From the NCBI GenBank assembly GCA_027627225.1, contig CM051027.1, positions 44,633,618-44,697,617 on the forward strand: a stretch of DNA of 64,000 bases. Direction: 5' to 3'. Shown here one piece after another: positions 35,543 through 47,699 of the stretch (its first letter is position 1; each line of letters begins with the position of its first letter). The position numbers and the translations under genes are program-made. The DNA is from Congeria kusceri (lineage: Eukaryota > Mollusca > Bivalvia > Myida > Dreissenidae). The notes under the pieces are model-generated. The model was not told the DNA's origin, searched no databases, and worked only from the letters and a program-made list of their open reading frames with translations.

Positions 35543-36232
35543 ATGGCCAAATGGACAGATATACAAGCCAAACTTAATATATTGGTGCAATATGCATGGG
35601 AAGATAATTATATGCAAGAAAAACTAATTTTAATGAGAACAAATTTCTCTTATACTGACTTTGGGTTAAAATAAAATATCGTCTGCAAGTGCAAAATATG
35701 GATGAGAAAGCAGATTTTTGGTCATTTCTGAGCAAAAGAGTAGAAAATAAGTGCATTAAATGCATCAATTCAGATTGTTTGATCTGGAATGGTTGTATTT
35801 CAAATAGTTCCTTACCCTATTATGGCCGAATGAGGGCTAAATTGCCTTCGGACATAAAATCAGAGACATACTTGGTTCACCGTGTAGCGTTAATGTGCTA
35901 CATGAAGTCAGAATTGAACGCCAGGGACTCTGTGAGCCACTTATGCAACAATAGCTTGTGTGTTAAGCCTGAACATTTAAACATAGAGCCCCATTCCACC
36001 AACATGGAACGGCGGACATGTTTACAGTTCGGACAGTGCAGCGGGCATGGAACTGAGCCAGCCTGCATATTTGGTAAAAACATGAATACAACAAGCTTTA
36101 TCACTTCCTTTTATTCATAGAAATACACTTAAAATACATAAATGCATGTTTGTTTTCATTTTATATCTATTTCTATTGGGTATTTTTGCCTTTTTCAGGT
36201 AGAGGAACGCCTGATGCTGACGCGAGGGCCAC
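35543..36232 (+). pseudogene. HNH / His-Me finger (zinc-loop homing-type) endonuclease of the element
   Basis: An ATG at 35543 starts MAKWTDIQAKL and runs to a stop at 35672. The frame is restored by one base in the A-run around 35667-35671 and then continues through 35689-36072. The main part has CLIWNGC, YYGRMRAKL, VHRVAL, then SHLCNNSLCVKPEHLNIEP and N…RRTC: the zinc-binding and catalytic His pattern of His-Me finger nucleases (as in PPO1-type homing enzymes). A donor TTTG|GTAAAA (36073) and acceptor TTTTTCAG (36198-36199) would add RGTPDADARATC and a stop at 36230-36232; the alternative is read-through to 36120. It presumably cleaves DNA for the element's movement. As written it needs one frameshift correction, so it is probably inactive. 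Confidence 0.65.
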
Positions 36233-36296
36233 TTGTTAGAGGTCTCTTATGCCAAAACAGGTAATAATAACAATTTATTATCAGGTACACAATCAA

Positions 36297-38252
36297 CTAA
36301 GCATATTTATGATGCTTAAGGTGTGGAAGACTGTCATAATCAGGTTTGGGGTCACTCATGCCCTTGCCGTAGTGTAATTCCTCATGCAGTTTGTATCGAT
36401 AATTCCGCGTCCTGGCACGTAAAGCTCGTGCTTTGTTGGTAGCGGATGTTTGCTTTCGGTTAAGGTCGTTGCGGTCCTCATATGCTATCTGCTTAATAAT
36501 CTTTGACCCCTGGGTAAGGTTAGCATTTAGTTCAGTGGTTTTTGCAATTACAGAGTCAGCATAGCCATTGTTTAATTTGTGAACCTGCCCGTGAATTCGA
36601 CCTACACAGTTGCGTGAGAAAGTCACAGTTTTAGGATTGACAGCTTGGTACGACCTGTTTACTGCTTCACTTTTTTTGGGTTGTGGTTAAAAGTTTGGTA
36701 GCGTCAAGAGCAGCTGGACCTAAAAACCATTTCAATGCATTTTTTAAGGACTTGTTGGTCACTGTCAACCATTTTAACCTTGACATTGTCTGGCATGAAA
36801 TTCTTAGCTTGCATATTTGTACCAGCACAGACATAACTGTACTTTGCACAATGAGTACCGCAGTAACCACTGAAGCATAGAACAATGGTTGCGATTACAT
36901 CAACCATTCTTTAGAACCTTGATGTCACCCTGGTGTTTATTGTGGGCAGCTTTAAGCTCAGCCATACACCTAGCTTTGACCGAGAGAGCGAACCGACTCC
37001 TGATATTAGACTTGGAATGACCCTTGAGCATGCCCTTTGAGAAAGGCGCTTTGTTGAGCTCGCGCTTCAGCGAGTTGCCTAGGTGCCTCAGATCCTTAAG
37101 ATGACCCACATTGTGACCGTGAGAGTTACGAACACCTTGGAATGCCCTACTGTCCCCATCACAAGTGAAATTTGCTATTTTGATGTCCTTAGAGATCTGG
37201 TCACCTAACAACCTATTCCATTTGCCTTCATCACCTATTGGTTCCCTCTCTGAAACATTTGCAGAACAATGCCCCCTATGATTGGGGCACTGAACAGGTT
37301 TACCCTTATTCCTAAGCATTGATGCAGTCCTGCATAGTTTATTTGCTACTTGTACCCCTACAATTTGCTTGTTTCTGGTATTGTTTTCACACATAGTGCT
37401 TATGGCAATAGTTCCGGCTTGAAAGGGTGTCGCGTCAGAGTTAAAAATTGGATTGTTGTAGCAAGTGTCCCCTTCAACATTTACCTTAGAGGGATCTTTT
37501 TGACCAATTTTGGCATTTTCAGCAACTAAGTTTTCTCTAATCTGGTACATGCTTCTCTCATTTAGGGATTTAAGGGCAGTATTGACCTTATTTGCTTGTT
37601 TTTGCATAGCAAGTGGAGAGGGAGCAATGATATTGGTTGTGTTGAGAATTCTGCGGGAACCTGTGTTCCCAATAGAAGTACTTGCAACACCTATTTGGAA
37701 GCCTACATTGATCTGAGCTGCCTTTCTGCCCCTGGTACTTGATGGAACCTCATTGTAAAGCTTATAATGCTTGCCTACATATCTGCATCTTGTACATTTT
37801 AACCTTTCCTCCCAGCCTAAGCCCCACTTTATGGAAGCACTGCCGTCAATTACCAAGTCGCCCCTACATTTATCACTTCTTAACCTGTGCTTTCTATTTT
37901 CAGAGGACATCATAGACTGGAGTAGGGCGGGGACATAGACCTTGTTCGTAAGTAAGTCGGGATGGACTTTTGATGGAGCAGGAACCCGTAACAGGTCTAC
38001 ATAGCGAATCTTGTTCGCTCTCGGACGCAAGGGCTTAGCTGGGGTTTGAGAGCCGTCTACATCCCGAAAAGTAAGAACCTTGTCATTGTAAGCTACCCGT
38101 GCTTCAAAGGATGACCTTTCTAACCTTACATAGGTTGTGTTGGAATTTGACCTTCTTTCATAATTATGTTTTTTCCCCTTCACCGGACTTGTCCCACCTC
38201 GTTTAAAACCAACATTGAGCAACTTTTTCTTTTGCTTGGTTATGAACCCCAT
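36297..38252 (-). pseudogene. Mutator-like transposase, near full length but frameshifted
   Basis: ATG at 38252 opens 450 codons (identical family features to the left copy) and crosses from X' into Y with AAHNKHQGDIKVLKN before a stop at 36900. The protein continues in other frames: VDVIATIVLCFSGYCGTHCA … CAGTNMQAKNFMP (36907-36704), GPAALDATKLLTTTQK (near 36710-36667) and NCVGRIHGQVHKLNNGYADS … LHYGKG (36626-36297). That is at least three frameshifts, all in Y; the X' part is clean. Total would be about 650 residues. The two-cysteine G-x2-C blocks fit the C-terminal end of this family as I recall it. It is convergent with the HNH gene. Confidence 0.65.
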
Positions 38253-38858
38253 TTTGACCAGATTGCCACCTTAAAAAAAGTCAAAGTACTTATTTTGTGC
38301 CCAAAATATGCAATTTTGTATTCCCTTAAACCTCTAAATGTGAGCAGGCAATGCAAATTGACCACCTGCTGCAGTTTAAAGGCACTCATGACATTATATA
38401 CTAGAATATATAATTGGTGGCCTGTAATTAAAGAGGCTGCGACAAACAAGGTGCTTTAAAGATTTTACACTTTATTGGTTTGAAACAAGCAATTACTGGA
38501 AGCTGATTGATTTCTACACTTCAAAGTATCTTTGATCTCCCATTTTGACTAATTTGTTAATTGTCTTGGATGAAATTGGAATTTTTTTTCTATTAAATTT
38601 ACATTTTTGGGGTGATTTTTTTTAAAAAATACACAAAAAATACATTATCAAAATGGCTTAGAGTAAAAATATCTAACAAAGTCATTCTCTCCTCACCCCA
38701 CATAAGCCCCCCATACATGTTTGTTTGGTTTGTTTGGGTATTTTGTCACAAATATTGCAAATATCAGCTTTAATTGTTAGAGGGACATTTAAGCTTCAAG
38801 ACGCTTGAAATCACCGGCTTCCGACCAAAATCACCTGTGTTTGAAAATATGAAATAAA

Positions 38859-38970
38859 ATGGCCAAATGGACAGATATACAAGCCAAACTTAATATATTG
38901 GTGCAATATGCATGGGAAGATAATTATTTGCAAGAAAAACTAATTTTAATGAGAACAAATTTCTCTTATA
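38859..38970 (+). pseudogene. Second copy of the HNH endonuclease 5' end, cut by the right breakpoint
   Basis: Same MAKWTDIQAKL start as at 35543, in the same frame until the X' end at 38970. It then runs into flanking DNA (the 27-bp repeat) for another 23 codons. It lacks all catalytic residues. Confidence 0.75.
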
Positions 38971-38997
38971 GGTTACAGTATACTAAATATTTCAGGT
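38971..38997 (+). repeat. 27-bp direct repeat, right flank of the X-Y-X insertion
   Basis: Perfect copy of 33605-33631. It is either a long target-site duplication or pre-existing homology used for integration. Confidence 0.9.
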
Positions 38998-39041
38998 GTG
39001 CAATGCTATACTCTCTAAATAAATCAACACCATTTATTTGA

Positions 39042-40289
39042 AGACACAATTTTCTGTATAGTCACTTGCCATGACTTTATTTTTGAATATTTCTTTGTAC
39101 GTGTGGTAGGAAAAACATTGTTGTGTACTAAAAATTCACTGTTTCGCTTGAAGGTTGGAGACTACATGACGAGACTTTGACAGTTGGCAGTATACCTTCA
39201 ACTGGAGAGTAGCCGGTAAAAAGATGGCCGTAAAACAGTGAACTTTGATTCGCGTCGAGTTCTTTCTTACATATCACATGACCTATCTTTTTTATTGTCT
39301 AAATCAATTCGGCTCGGAATGCTCTTTAAGAAAAGGTATGGTTATGAGGGTCTCTACGCGCAAAATGTTGAGTTTATTTTTTGTTGAATTTATTGCTTTT
39401 ACATTGAATTTGTTAAGGAAATCTTTTAGTATATTGTGACCTAAAACATTAAATATAATAACGCTCCGTCCATATGCTTCCGGTAAGACTCATCACTTTT
39501 AATAGACGCCGAGCTCATGCGCGGCGCAAATGAACTTTTTTCGGTAAGCACCAATACTCAAGATATTTTCCGAAGTCGATCGAGGGGTTTCGCTTTGTGA
39601 ATTGTGATATTGTATAGGTGAATTATTGACATTGTAATAGATTTTCTTTGAAAATCACTCAATGATGCCTCGTGTACTTTCGTTGGGGGTAAAGACGCTA
39701 AAAGAAAGACGCGTCTATCGATTCATAATTGTTTTCGTAAAATTTGAATTTGATTTTATTTAATGTGTTAAACAATTATGTTAAACTTAAACTTTTGTAA
39801 CATACATGTGCCAAACAAGTTTATTAAACCCTTCAAAATTATTCACGAATAAACATAAACATAGAGCTAAAATTTTATAAATAACAGTAATGCAATATAA
39901 ATCATGCCAGTAACTGTTTCACACGACATGATTATCAAATTCTTGGCTGTATTCTTGCACATGGCGACCTAAAAGTACTCGTTTGTCGTCCTAAATCATG
40001 TTAAAGGGGCATATCGACGGTATTTCCCATGAATATAGACTCGTGTTAAAACAAGACGTATTCCAGTTATTCACGAATTTATTTTTCTAGTAGCAATAAT
40101 TTATTGATGTAATTGTTAAGAAGGATGCCTAATATATATATTTTTCGATGCACGGTTTCAGCAGATTCGAACTCACACCTATAAAATCACGCTCGAAAAA
40201 GCTTTCATACTCACACAACAGTGATAAATAGTGCGCGTGCGCATATCGGTACTTCTTGTACATTTGATTCATAGCGATTTTACAACTAC
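39042..40289. other. Intergenic, nothing supported
   Basis: AT-rich DNA between the composite element and the LINE. Part may be the undetectable 5' region of the LINE. No gene recognised. Confidence 0.5.
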
Positions 40290-40529
40290 TACTCATCAAA
40301 ACTTAAAGATCATGGCTACAAGAACACTTTCATCAACGAGGATCTAACATCCAAACGAAGCTCCCTTCTTTTCAGTGCTAGGTCCCTCGTTAAAACCGGG
40401 CGTCTCCTTGGAGCATGGTCGTCTGACGGGAACATTCTGGTTAAGGACTCAAAGTCCAAAGTTCATAGAATCAACCACATCGGTGACTTAGATTCATTCA
40501 AACCTAACAGTCAGTCAACCAGCTCATGA
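40290..40529 (+). pseudogene. LINE ORF1 C-terminal remnant
   Basis: Reads GYKNTFINEDLTSKRSSLLF then SARSLVKTGRLLGAWSSDGN and ILVKDSKSKVH, ending with TGA at 40527. This is the conserved tail of ORF1 in CR1/L2-type elements (INE.LT..R..L…AW..DG.I.VKD). The N-terminal part is not recognisable upstream. Confidence 0.65.
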
Positions 40530-41649
40530 GTGTCGTCGAATCACACACGAAAACATCTGTAGCCGGATTTGATAGTTCTAGCCACAACAAACGCTTTTTT
40601 TGTAATTTTATCTACTATCGGATAGGCTATGCACATTTATCATTACCGATAGTTTATATGAACTATTCGATGATCATCGTCCGATACCTCTTGAATTGTG
40701 TTTCTTCTTTAATATAAACATTTCTTTTATTACATTCATAATCGTATTTAAAATAATTTATAAACACTTGCCTAGGTACCCCATTTAACATGACAACACA
40801 GCACGTCGTGCTATCTTACTACGTGTCCATGGGTTTCATCAAAATTGCATAAAATTAAATACCAGTTTACAAACATGTACACATTGTAGTATATGTTGTT
40901 GTTTTCTCGCCTTCAGATGTAATACTTGTACATATTATACATATAACATCATTTTATTTCTCCAGCCAAGGGCACTGTTTGTTTGCTTGAAGAATAGTCT
41001 GTAAATAGCCTGTAAATATTTATACACGTGCCGTTTGTCTGTTCTATTGCGTTTGCTTGTTATGATGTGGTGTTGTGTGTGTATGTATTGTTATTCCGTC
41101 ATGACCCATAATGTGATCTCTATAAGGCCTGTCTATTAATTTTATGTAATAGGTTACTAATATCAACATCTACTATTAAACGATTACTTAATATTTATTC
41201 CGAAGTCGAAATCTGTCCTTGAACTGAACCTTTTAATTATGTTAAGCCATCGGTTAAACACCCACTCAGCCATTCCCCATGAATTACAATTTATTAATTT
41301 ATCATGCAATCCCCGTGGTCTAGTTGAACAGATATCTTACTATGTATATTAGTGGCCTACTGAATCAAAATGGGTATTTATCAGTGGAGCAAAATGGAAA
41401 ATTATTCAGTTAGTTTTTACTCTAATCTCTAATAATTATCATGTACGCCGCTCATTCACTTACATTTTATATGTTTACAGGTTATTGTCACGTTAACTGC
41501 TGTATGTATACGTACATGTACAATACCATTATGCACTTTTAACCTTTTTGGCCTTCTATTATTTCGTTTTGAATAGACGGTCATATATGAGGTTCTTATA
41601 CATTTACATAATAAGTGTTCGATAGTGTGATTTTGATATACTATGTTTT

Positions 41650-44550
41650 ATGGAAGCTCATCTTACTGATGTCGTTCCCGATATTGTTTTACTAATTGAT
41701 GGTTTTAATATAGCTCTCCGCCGGAAAGACTATACACCTCACTCAAGCGGCTTATTAATATATGTAAATCAGTCTATATTGTCGCGGCGTGTACTTGAGT
41801 TAGAATGTTCTAACTTGCATTCAATCTGGATCGAAATTCAAACAGGAAACTTCACTGCTTTAATATGCTGCTTTTATCGCCCCCCTAACGCCAATGTATC
41901 TTTTTGGAACGACCTTGAAGTTAGTATCGATAAAGCCTTGGATATAAACCAAAATTTAATCATGCTCGGTGACATAAATGAAGACCAGTTAACAAGATTA
42001 CACCCGCTTAAAACAGTCTATGACTCTATTTAATTTAGGTAATGTCATTACGGAAGCAACCAGAGTCACGGCCAACACTGCTACTTTAATTGACCCAATT
42101 ATTGTCTCCGATAATCTGTATTTATTGGACAGTGAAGTAATTTCAATTGATGTTTCAGTCAGTGATCATCGCGCTTCGGCCGTACACATTAAAGTCCCAA
42201 CAGTGATTAGTAAACCGATTCAAAGACATGTTTGGCTTTACAAACGTGCAGATTTTTTTCAACGTCTAAATGACTTAATTGACAACGACAATTGGAACTT
42301 TATTAGTATGTCAAATGTTGAAGACGCTACTGTATTATTCACTAACAAATTACTAGAATTGATGAAATCATGTATTCCGTACAAACTTGTTACCGTACGT
42401 CCAAATGACAAACCATGGTATGACTCTATGATACGTATATTTGCGCGAAAACGCGACCGACTTAAATCGAACGCTATCAAATATCCATCTCCAAACAATT
42501 GGGCAAAATTCAAACACGCTCGTAACAGGGTCAATAATATGATTAAACACGCAAAAGAACCATTTTTCTCCAATATTGAAACTACATTAAACGATTTACA
42601 TTCCACTAACTCTAAAAAATACAGGAAGCTGTTGAAGCATCTAATACATACACACTCTCATTCTGATGTGATACCGCCCCTGAAATCGGTTGATACTCAT
42701 GGAAACGTAAGTATATATATGTCTGATGAAGAAAAAGCAACTTGCTTAAACAATTACTTTGTTTTCATATCAACTTTAGATATATCTTTGGGAGTCCTCC
42801 CTGCCCCAAATGACATTTCTTTTGAATATTTGCAAAACTGAATCAGAAATAATAGACGCAATTAAAATTGTAATAACTAATAAAGCGGTTGATAAGGATT
42901 TAATCAGTCATCTTGTTCTTAAGCGTACCTGCTTGTCTATTGCAAAACCGTTATGCTTACTGTGTAATAAATCAATACAAGAATGCACATTTCCCTCATT
43001 ATGGAAAAATGCAATTGTCATGCCCCTATTTAAAAAAGGTGACTCACATATACCTTCCAATTATTGTCCCATCTCCCTATTGAGCTGTCTAGGACAACTT
43101 ATGGAGCGAGTAGTATACAAACACCTCTATAATCACTTTATTTTCGCATAACTTAATTTATTGCAAGCAATCGGGATTTCTCAAGGGTCACTCAACTGTC
43201 TACCAACTGATTGATATAGTTGATCAAATAGCTCGTTCTAGTGATGACAAGACATTTAACTGCATGATTTTTTGTGACATTTCCAAGGCCTTTGACCGTG
43301 TTTGGCATCAAGGTCTGTTATTCAAACTTAAGCAAAATGGTATCAGTGGAAAAATGTTACAATGGATAGAAAGTTATTTGTCTAACCGAACCCAAAAAGT
43401 ATTTGTGGGTTCCGCTATGTCTCAGTCATTACAAGTAAATGCTGGAGTTCCACAGGGCTCAGTATTAGGGCCGTTGTTTTTTCTGATTTACGTAAATGAT
43501 ATTGTCGATAATCTTCTAAGTATTACCCGCTTGTTTGCAGATGATACTTCCTTATCAAGTACTACATCTAATTTAGTTGACCTCGAGGGTATCTTGAACC
43601 ACGACCTATGCCTCATCAACTTTTGGGCCAAAAGATGGTAAGTTGATTTTAACCCACAGAAAACTGAAGCAATTTTATTCACAACGCAAAAGAATGTTCT
43701 TTTACCGAAATTATGTTTCTGAAATGTACACGTCACCTTTGATGAAAGTCACAAACATCTTGGTCAGACCCTAAGCCATGATGGCAAATGGCACGATCAT
43801 ATAAATCATATTTTTTAATCTGCGTCGAAAATTCTTGGCATTATGCGAAAACTTAAATACAGACTTTCAATAAAAAGTTTAAACCAAATATACGTCAGTC
43901 ATATGCGGCCAATACTAGAATACGCGTGCGTTGTTTGGGATGGTTGTTCTTTGTATGATAAGGAATTATTAGAAAAAATCCAAATGAAGCCGCGCGTATT
44001 GTTGCAGGCCTAACTAGATCGGTATCTCTTAGAAATCTTTATACTGAAGTTAAATGGCCTAGTCTAGACAAACGACGGCGATAAACTGATTAGCATTACA
44101 AGATGCATAACGGACAGTGTCCTAATTACTTGTCTAACCTTCTTCCACAAACAGTTCAAGAACAGTCATCTCGTAATCTTAGAAATGCACAAGACTATAC
44201 CATTTTATCAAGGCGAACATTATTATATTCACGTTCGTTCTTGCCATCTGCCATAGATCTATGGAACTCCTTACATATCGATATCCGCAAGAGCGAAACC
44301 CTTTCACGGTTTAAAGCTTCCTTGAAACAAATGTTTCTTTTGTGAGAAGATAACCCCCAATGTTTCTACACTGGGGATATAAAAACATCAATTTTACATG
44401 CTATACTAAGAAATAACTGCAGCAACCTAAACTCCGACCTATACCTAAACCACCTTGCAAACTCACCCCTTTGTTCATGTGGAAATGATGGTGAAAATAT
44501 GACACATTACTTCTTTAAATGCCCTAATTACCGCATGCAACGAATATCTC
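41650..44550 (+). pseudogene. LINE ORF2: endonuclease and reverse transcriptase, multiply broken
   Basis: Endonuclease (APE type): FTALICCFYRPPN, LIMLGDINED (41650-42010), then TLIDPIIVS and VSDHRASAV (42060-42190). RT: FPSLWKNAIVMPLFKKGD, SNYCPISLLSC (43000-43085), GFLKGHSTVYQL (43170), CDISKAFDRVWH (43270), NAGVPQGSVLGPLFFLIYVND (43440; 21 residues with FADDTSL following at 43540). C-terminal parts follow: LEYACVVWDGC (43915), the SRFKASLKQM tail (44310) and LCSCGNDGENMTHYFFKCP (44470). At least six frame changes or stops occur (about 42030, 42840, 43150, 43640, 43722, 43975). Not functional. Confidence 0.85.
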
Positions 44551-45338
44551 TTTAATGCAATGCGCTAATTTCATCCCTTAAATAGCGATTTGCTCCTCTG
44601 CGGAAACCCCTCATTTAATAATGAAGACAATACAATTATTTTTACAGAAGTTCAAAGATATATTGTTACGACAAAGCTTTTTGTTTAAAACTTAACGTTA
44701 AAACTTAACTGCTTGCTGGACAGGACTTACAACTATCTATATTTGCATATGATTGTCTATTTACTATATATTGTATTCACTAATTTTGTTCATATTGTGT
44801 TTTCAAATGTTTGCTTTTGATTTCCTAAATGACAACAATTGTTCAAAGTACGCTTGTCACCATTACAATATGTAACTAACACTCCCAGGCAAAGACCCTC
44901 GATAACGTCGTAGAACTTTAGGTCTAACCCTTTTTCCAATATGTACTTATGGTAAATCGTGATTGTTTGTAATTTTGTCAACATTGTGGAAATAAAATAT
45001 GTTTAAATCAACTACTACTAACTTTCCCGCGCCTGCGAAAAGTGTTACGTTGACTACTTTTTATAATTATATATCAAACATATTATTGTTTGTTTATAAA
45101 ATCGAGTCTTATGTTATAATCAATGATTTAATGAATACTTCATAAAATGTAAGTTTATTATTCAAAATGTTACAACGTATTAGACGTCTATACGCCCCTC
45201 TAACAAAACCAAGACAACACTACTTACACAATAATAATGATGATTCATTCAGTCATCCGTTCGGTAGGTCTGTCGGTCGATTGTTGTATGCATGTATTTA
45301 TACATTCATGTATGTATAAATACATGCATACGTCTACA

Positions 45339-45458
45339 TTCAATCAATAAATCAATCAATCGATCGATCGATCGATTGATTGATTGAATAAATCATGTAT
45401 ATTTGTACATCAATCAATCAATCTATCTATCTATCATCTATCTATCTATCTATCTATA

Positions 45459-45503
<45 letters not shown>

Positions 45504-45572
45504 GTTAGTAAATCACTGTCAATAAATCAATCAGTCAATCAATCAATAAATAAATCAATCAATCAAACTCGA
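45339..45572. repeat. Compound tetranucleotide microsatellite (ATCA/CGAT/CTAT)
   Basis: Runs of ATCA, then CGAT, then a long CTAT block (45421-45500), then ATCA again. The near-symmetric ATCAATCGATCGATTGAT at 45355-45387 is a palindrome. The SIYLSIYL frame through it is an artefact. Confidence 0.95.
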
Positions 45573-46219
45573 GATATAATTTGTCGTCATATCCATCATG
45601 AAACATTTTATGGTGGTGTTCGTGTGACCCTTATTACTAGATATAAACATAACGACATTTTCATGAATAAACGACTGTTTTACAGTGTTCACAGCGTACA
45701 TAATTTATTTTAAATTGCCCGTCAAAACCCTTTTCTTTATCAAACTAACTTTCTCATCATAAAACGTGTATCGCGGAAGGGATGACCAATTAACGCGTCC
45801 AAATTATATTGAACGAAATCCCGGAATCCTGCGATGTTTTATGCAAACAGATTAAACACATAACTATCAAAGCGCATATGTTTTTATGGGTTTTGCTTTC
45901 AATTTTTTCAAATATTTCTATTCTACGGAGTTTGGTTTATTTTATTGCCTGAATAGCCCATTTAAAGCCAAGCCAAAGATAAAAGGTTTTCAGTAATACG
46001 GTGAAATGTCAAGCACGCTAGTACTCAGTTTCATGAAAAGCATCTAGGTATTTATAAAACATGCACTGCAATGAGTTAAATTAAACGGCGGTGTCTGCAC
46101 TTTAAAAGTCGTTTTACTTTTTAAGATTACGGAAGTGTCCTAGTCCAACGTACAGCCTGTATTATTGTGGTTTTGTATTATGTAACAATTTGGAAATACT
46201 ACATATTAGGTGCTACTCA

Positions 46220-46830
46220 TTCCTAACTTTAGGATACAACACAACACAAATTAAAATCATGTGTTAACATACTTATCCTAATTAGCAGATATTATGTCCT
46301 AGTTAGGAGTTATTAAGGCCTAACTAGGCTATATTTAGTCCTTATTAGGAGATAGTATGTGTCATATACAGACAGGCATACATGCATACATACATACACA
46401 AATACATTTGTTCGTGCGTACGTTCGTACAAGACTGTCTCCACCTATCCGTCCGTCTGTTAAATTGCCATTCCGTCTGTAAGTTTATGCGGATAATAATG
46501 AGTGCATGCGTCCGTCAGTACCTACGTCATATTTAAGAGACAGTAACAAAATCATTTACTCGGCCGTCTGTCCGTACATGTGTGCGATCTTGCTTACGGG
46601 CGTGCGTACTTTTAGGAATAACTTATTCATAACTTTGAATTATTATCCCCTATAAGGAGATAATAACTCCGCTTTGGGCACATTAGTTTCTAAATAATAC
46701 CAATAGTTTTCTAATTAGAAATTCATAATGTCCACTTAGTATTTCCTATTTAGGCGGTATTAACTCATAATTAGTATCTTTCAATTACCACTTAGTATGT
46801 CTTTATTATCGTACTAGTTCTTCCTAATAA
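46220..46830. repeat. Degenerate array of ~22-bp units around TCCTAATTAGGA palindromes
   Basis: Short palindromes such as TCCTAGTTAGGA, GCCTAACTAGGC and TCCTTATTAGGA alternate with GATA-TTATG-like linkers between 46222 and 46365. More diverged forms (CCCTATAAGGAG, TTTCTAATTAGAAA, TTTCCTATTTAGG) follow at 46645-46830. In between, 46375-46440 is a CATA/CGTA microsatellite. Confidence 0.6.
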
Positions 46831-47056
46831 CGAGATAACGCAATATAAACTGTGGTAATACAACACTTACATATCTGACAATACATAGACCTTTGATTTC
46901 TGTAAGCCAGACACGTATTGGGTCATTGAATTGATTTATTAGTGTGAGTTAAAGCCAACACATTCGCTAAGCGAGCATTGCTATTTCTACCGTGTTTGAA
47001 GGCACATGATTGCAAATGCGAGTGTCATGAAATGCACCACAATGCATAATGAACAC

Positions 47057-47090
47057 GTCCAATGTAGAATGTAACTTTTCTACATTGGAC
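47057..47090. repeat. Perfect 13-bp hairpin
   Basis: GTCCAATGTAGAA and its exact complement TTCTACATTGGAC separated by 8 nt. No associated gene; there is no evidence for function beyond the structure. Confidence 0.6.
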
Positions 47091-47699
47091 CTGAGTCTGT
47101 TTCACTCTCAACGCATTTCTAAAAACAATCGTTTACAGTTACCATAAGCGTGAGTGAATGGTATTGAAGGTTTAAATTTTATATCGTCTTGATCAACTGA
47201 ACTAAAAACATTATTAAATATGAAGGTAGTGGTTGTGCACATAAATCGCATTAAACGTTTTAATATTTTATAGTTTAAACGGGGTCAGTTACGCTTTGGG
47301 CACATTTATTTTATTTGCCTTACAATAATTTATCGCGGCACCGATATAAGAAACATACATGTATGACTACATTTGTATAATTTATGATGTTAGTTTACTG
47401 ATAAACTCCGCTAAGTTATATTTTAGCTGGTAATTGTTTGTCCGTATGTCTGTTTATTTGTTAGCCAGTACCTTTAGGATAACATTGATGAACGGACGTT
47501 ACAATTGGGTCAGTACATTCTGGTGGTGACCCGGATGACCGTCTGGATACATGTATTTGCACACGATTTCTTATTACTGGTAGATAGAGCAAATTGCCAC
47601 ATTATGAATAACAACGCACTACACATGACGAATAAGATTCCTTGGCAGAGTCATGCGGTCTCCTAGTGGTTTTTAGTTGTATATAATTTCACATAATTA

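Larger units (their letters stand above)
33632..38970. mobile_element. Composite X-Y-X transposase/HNH element
   Basis: Segment X (33632-35654, 2,023 bp) recurs as X' (36948-38970) in direct orientation with only about three differences seen by eye (near 34570/37886, 34870/38190 and 35614/38929). Segment Y (35655-36947, 1,293 bp) lies between. The period X+Y is 3,316 bp, and one period encodes two genes: a Mutator-like transposase (minus, X' into Y) and an HNH endonuclease (plus, X into Y). The genes diverge across ~607 bp and converge with ~65 bp between their ends. The outer breakpoints cut through both genes, not between them. There are no terminal inverted repeats at the breakpoints. This is what 1.6 turns of a 3.3-kb circle or tandem array would look like after integration. 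Confidence 0.85.
40290..45000 (+). mobile_element. Degenerate CR1/Jockey-like non-LTR retrotransposon
   Basis: ORF1 tail at 40290-40529, a spacer of about 1.1 kb, ORF2 from about 41650 to 44550, and an AATAAA at 44991 close to the 3' end. All parts are on the plus strand in the expected order. There are many frameshifts and stops. Clade naming (CR1/L2/Jockey group) rests on the ORF1 tail and the RT motifs and is approximate. Confidence 0.8.
45573..47690. other. Intergenic apart from the palindrome array and hairpin
   Basis: No gene, exon chain or RNA gene recognised here. Confidence 0.5.

Noticed and set aside
33632..38970. LTR retrotransposon with 2-kb LTRs
   Set aside because: The X-Y-X layout resembles it, but the repeats contain most of a transposase gene, there is no primer-binding site or polypurine tract, no gag/pol, and ends are not TG…CA.
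45384..45713. SIYLSIYLS-rich 109-codon frame
   Set aside because: Translation of the CTAT/ATCA microsatellite.
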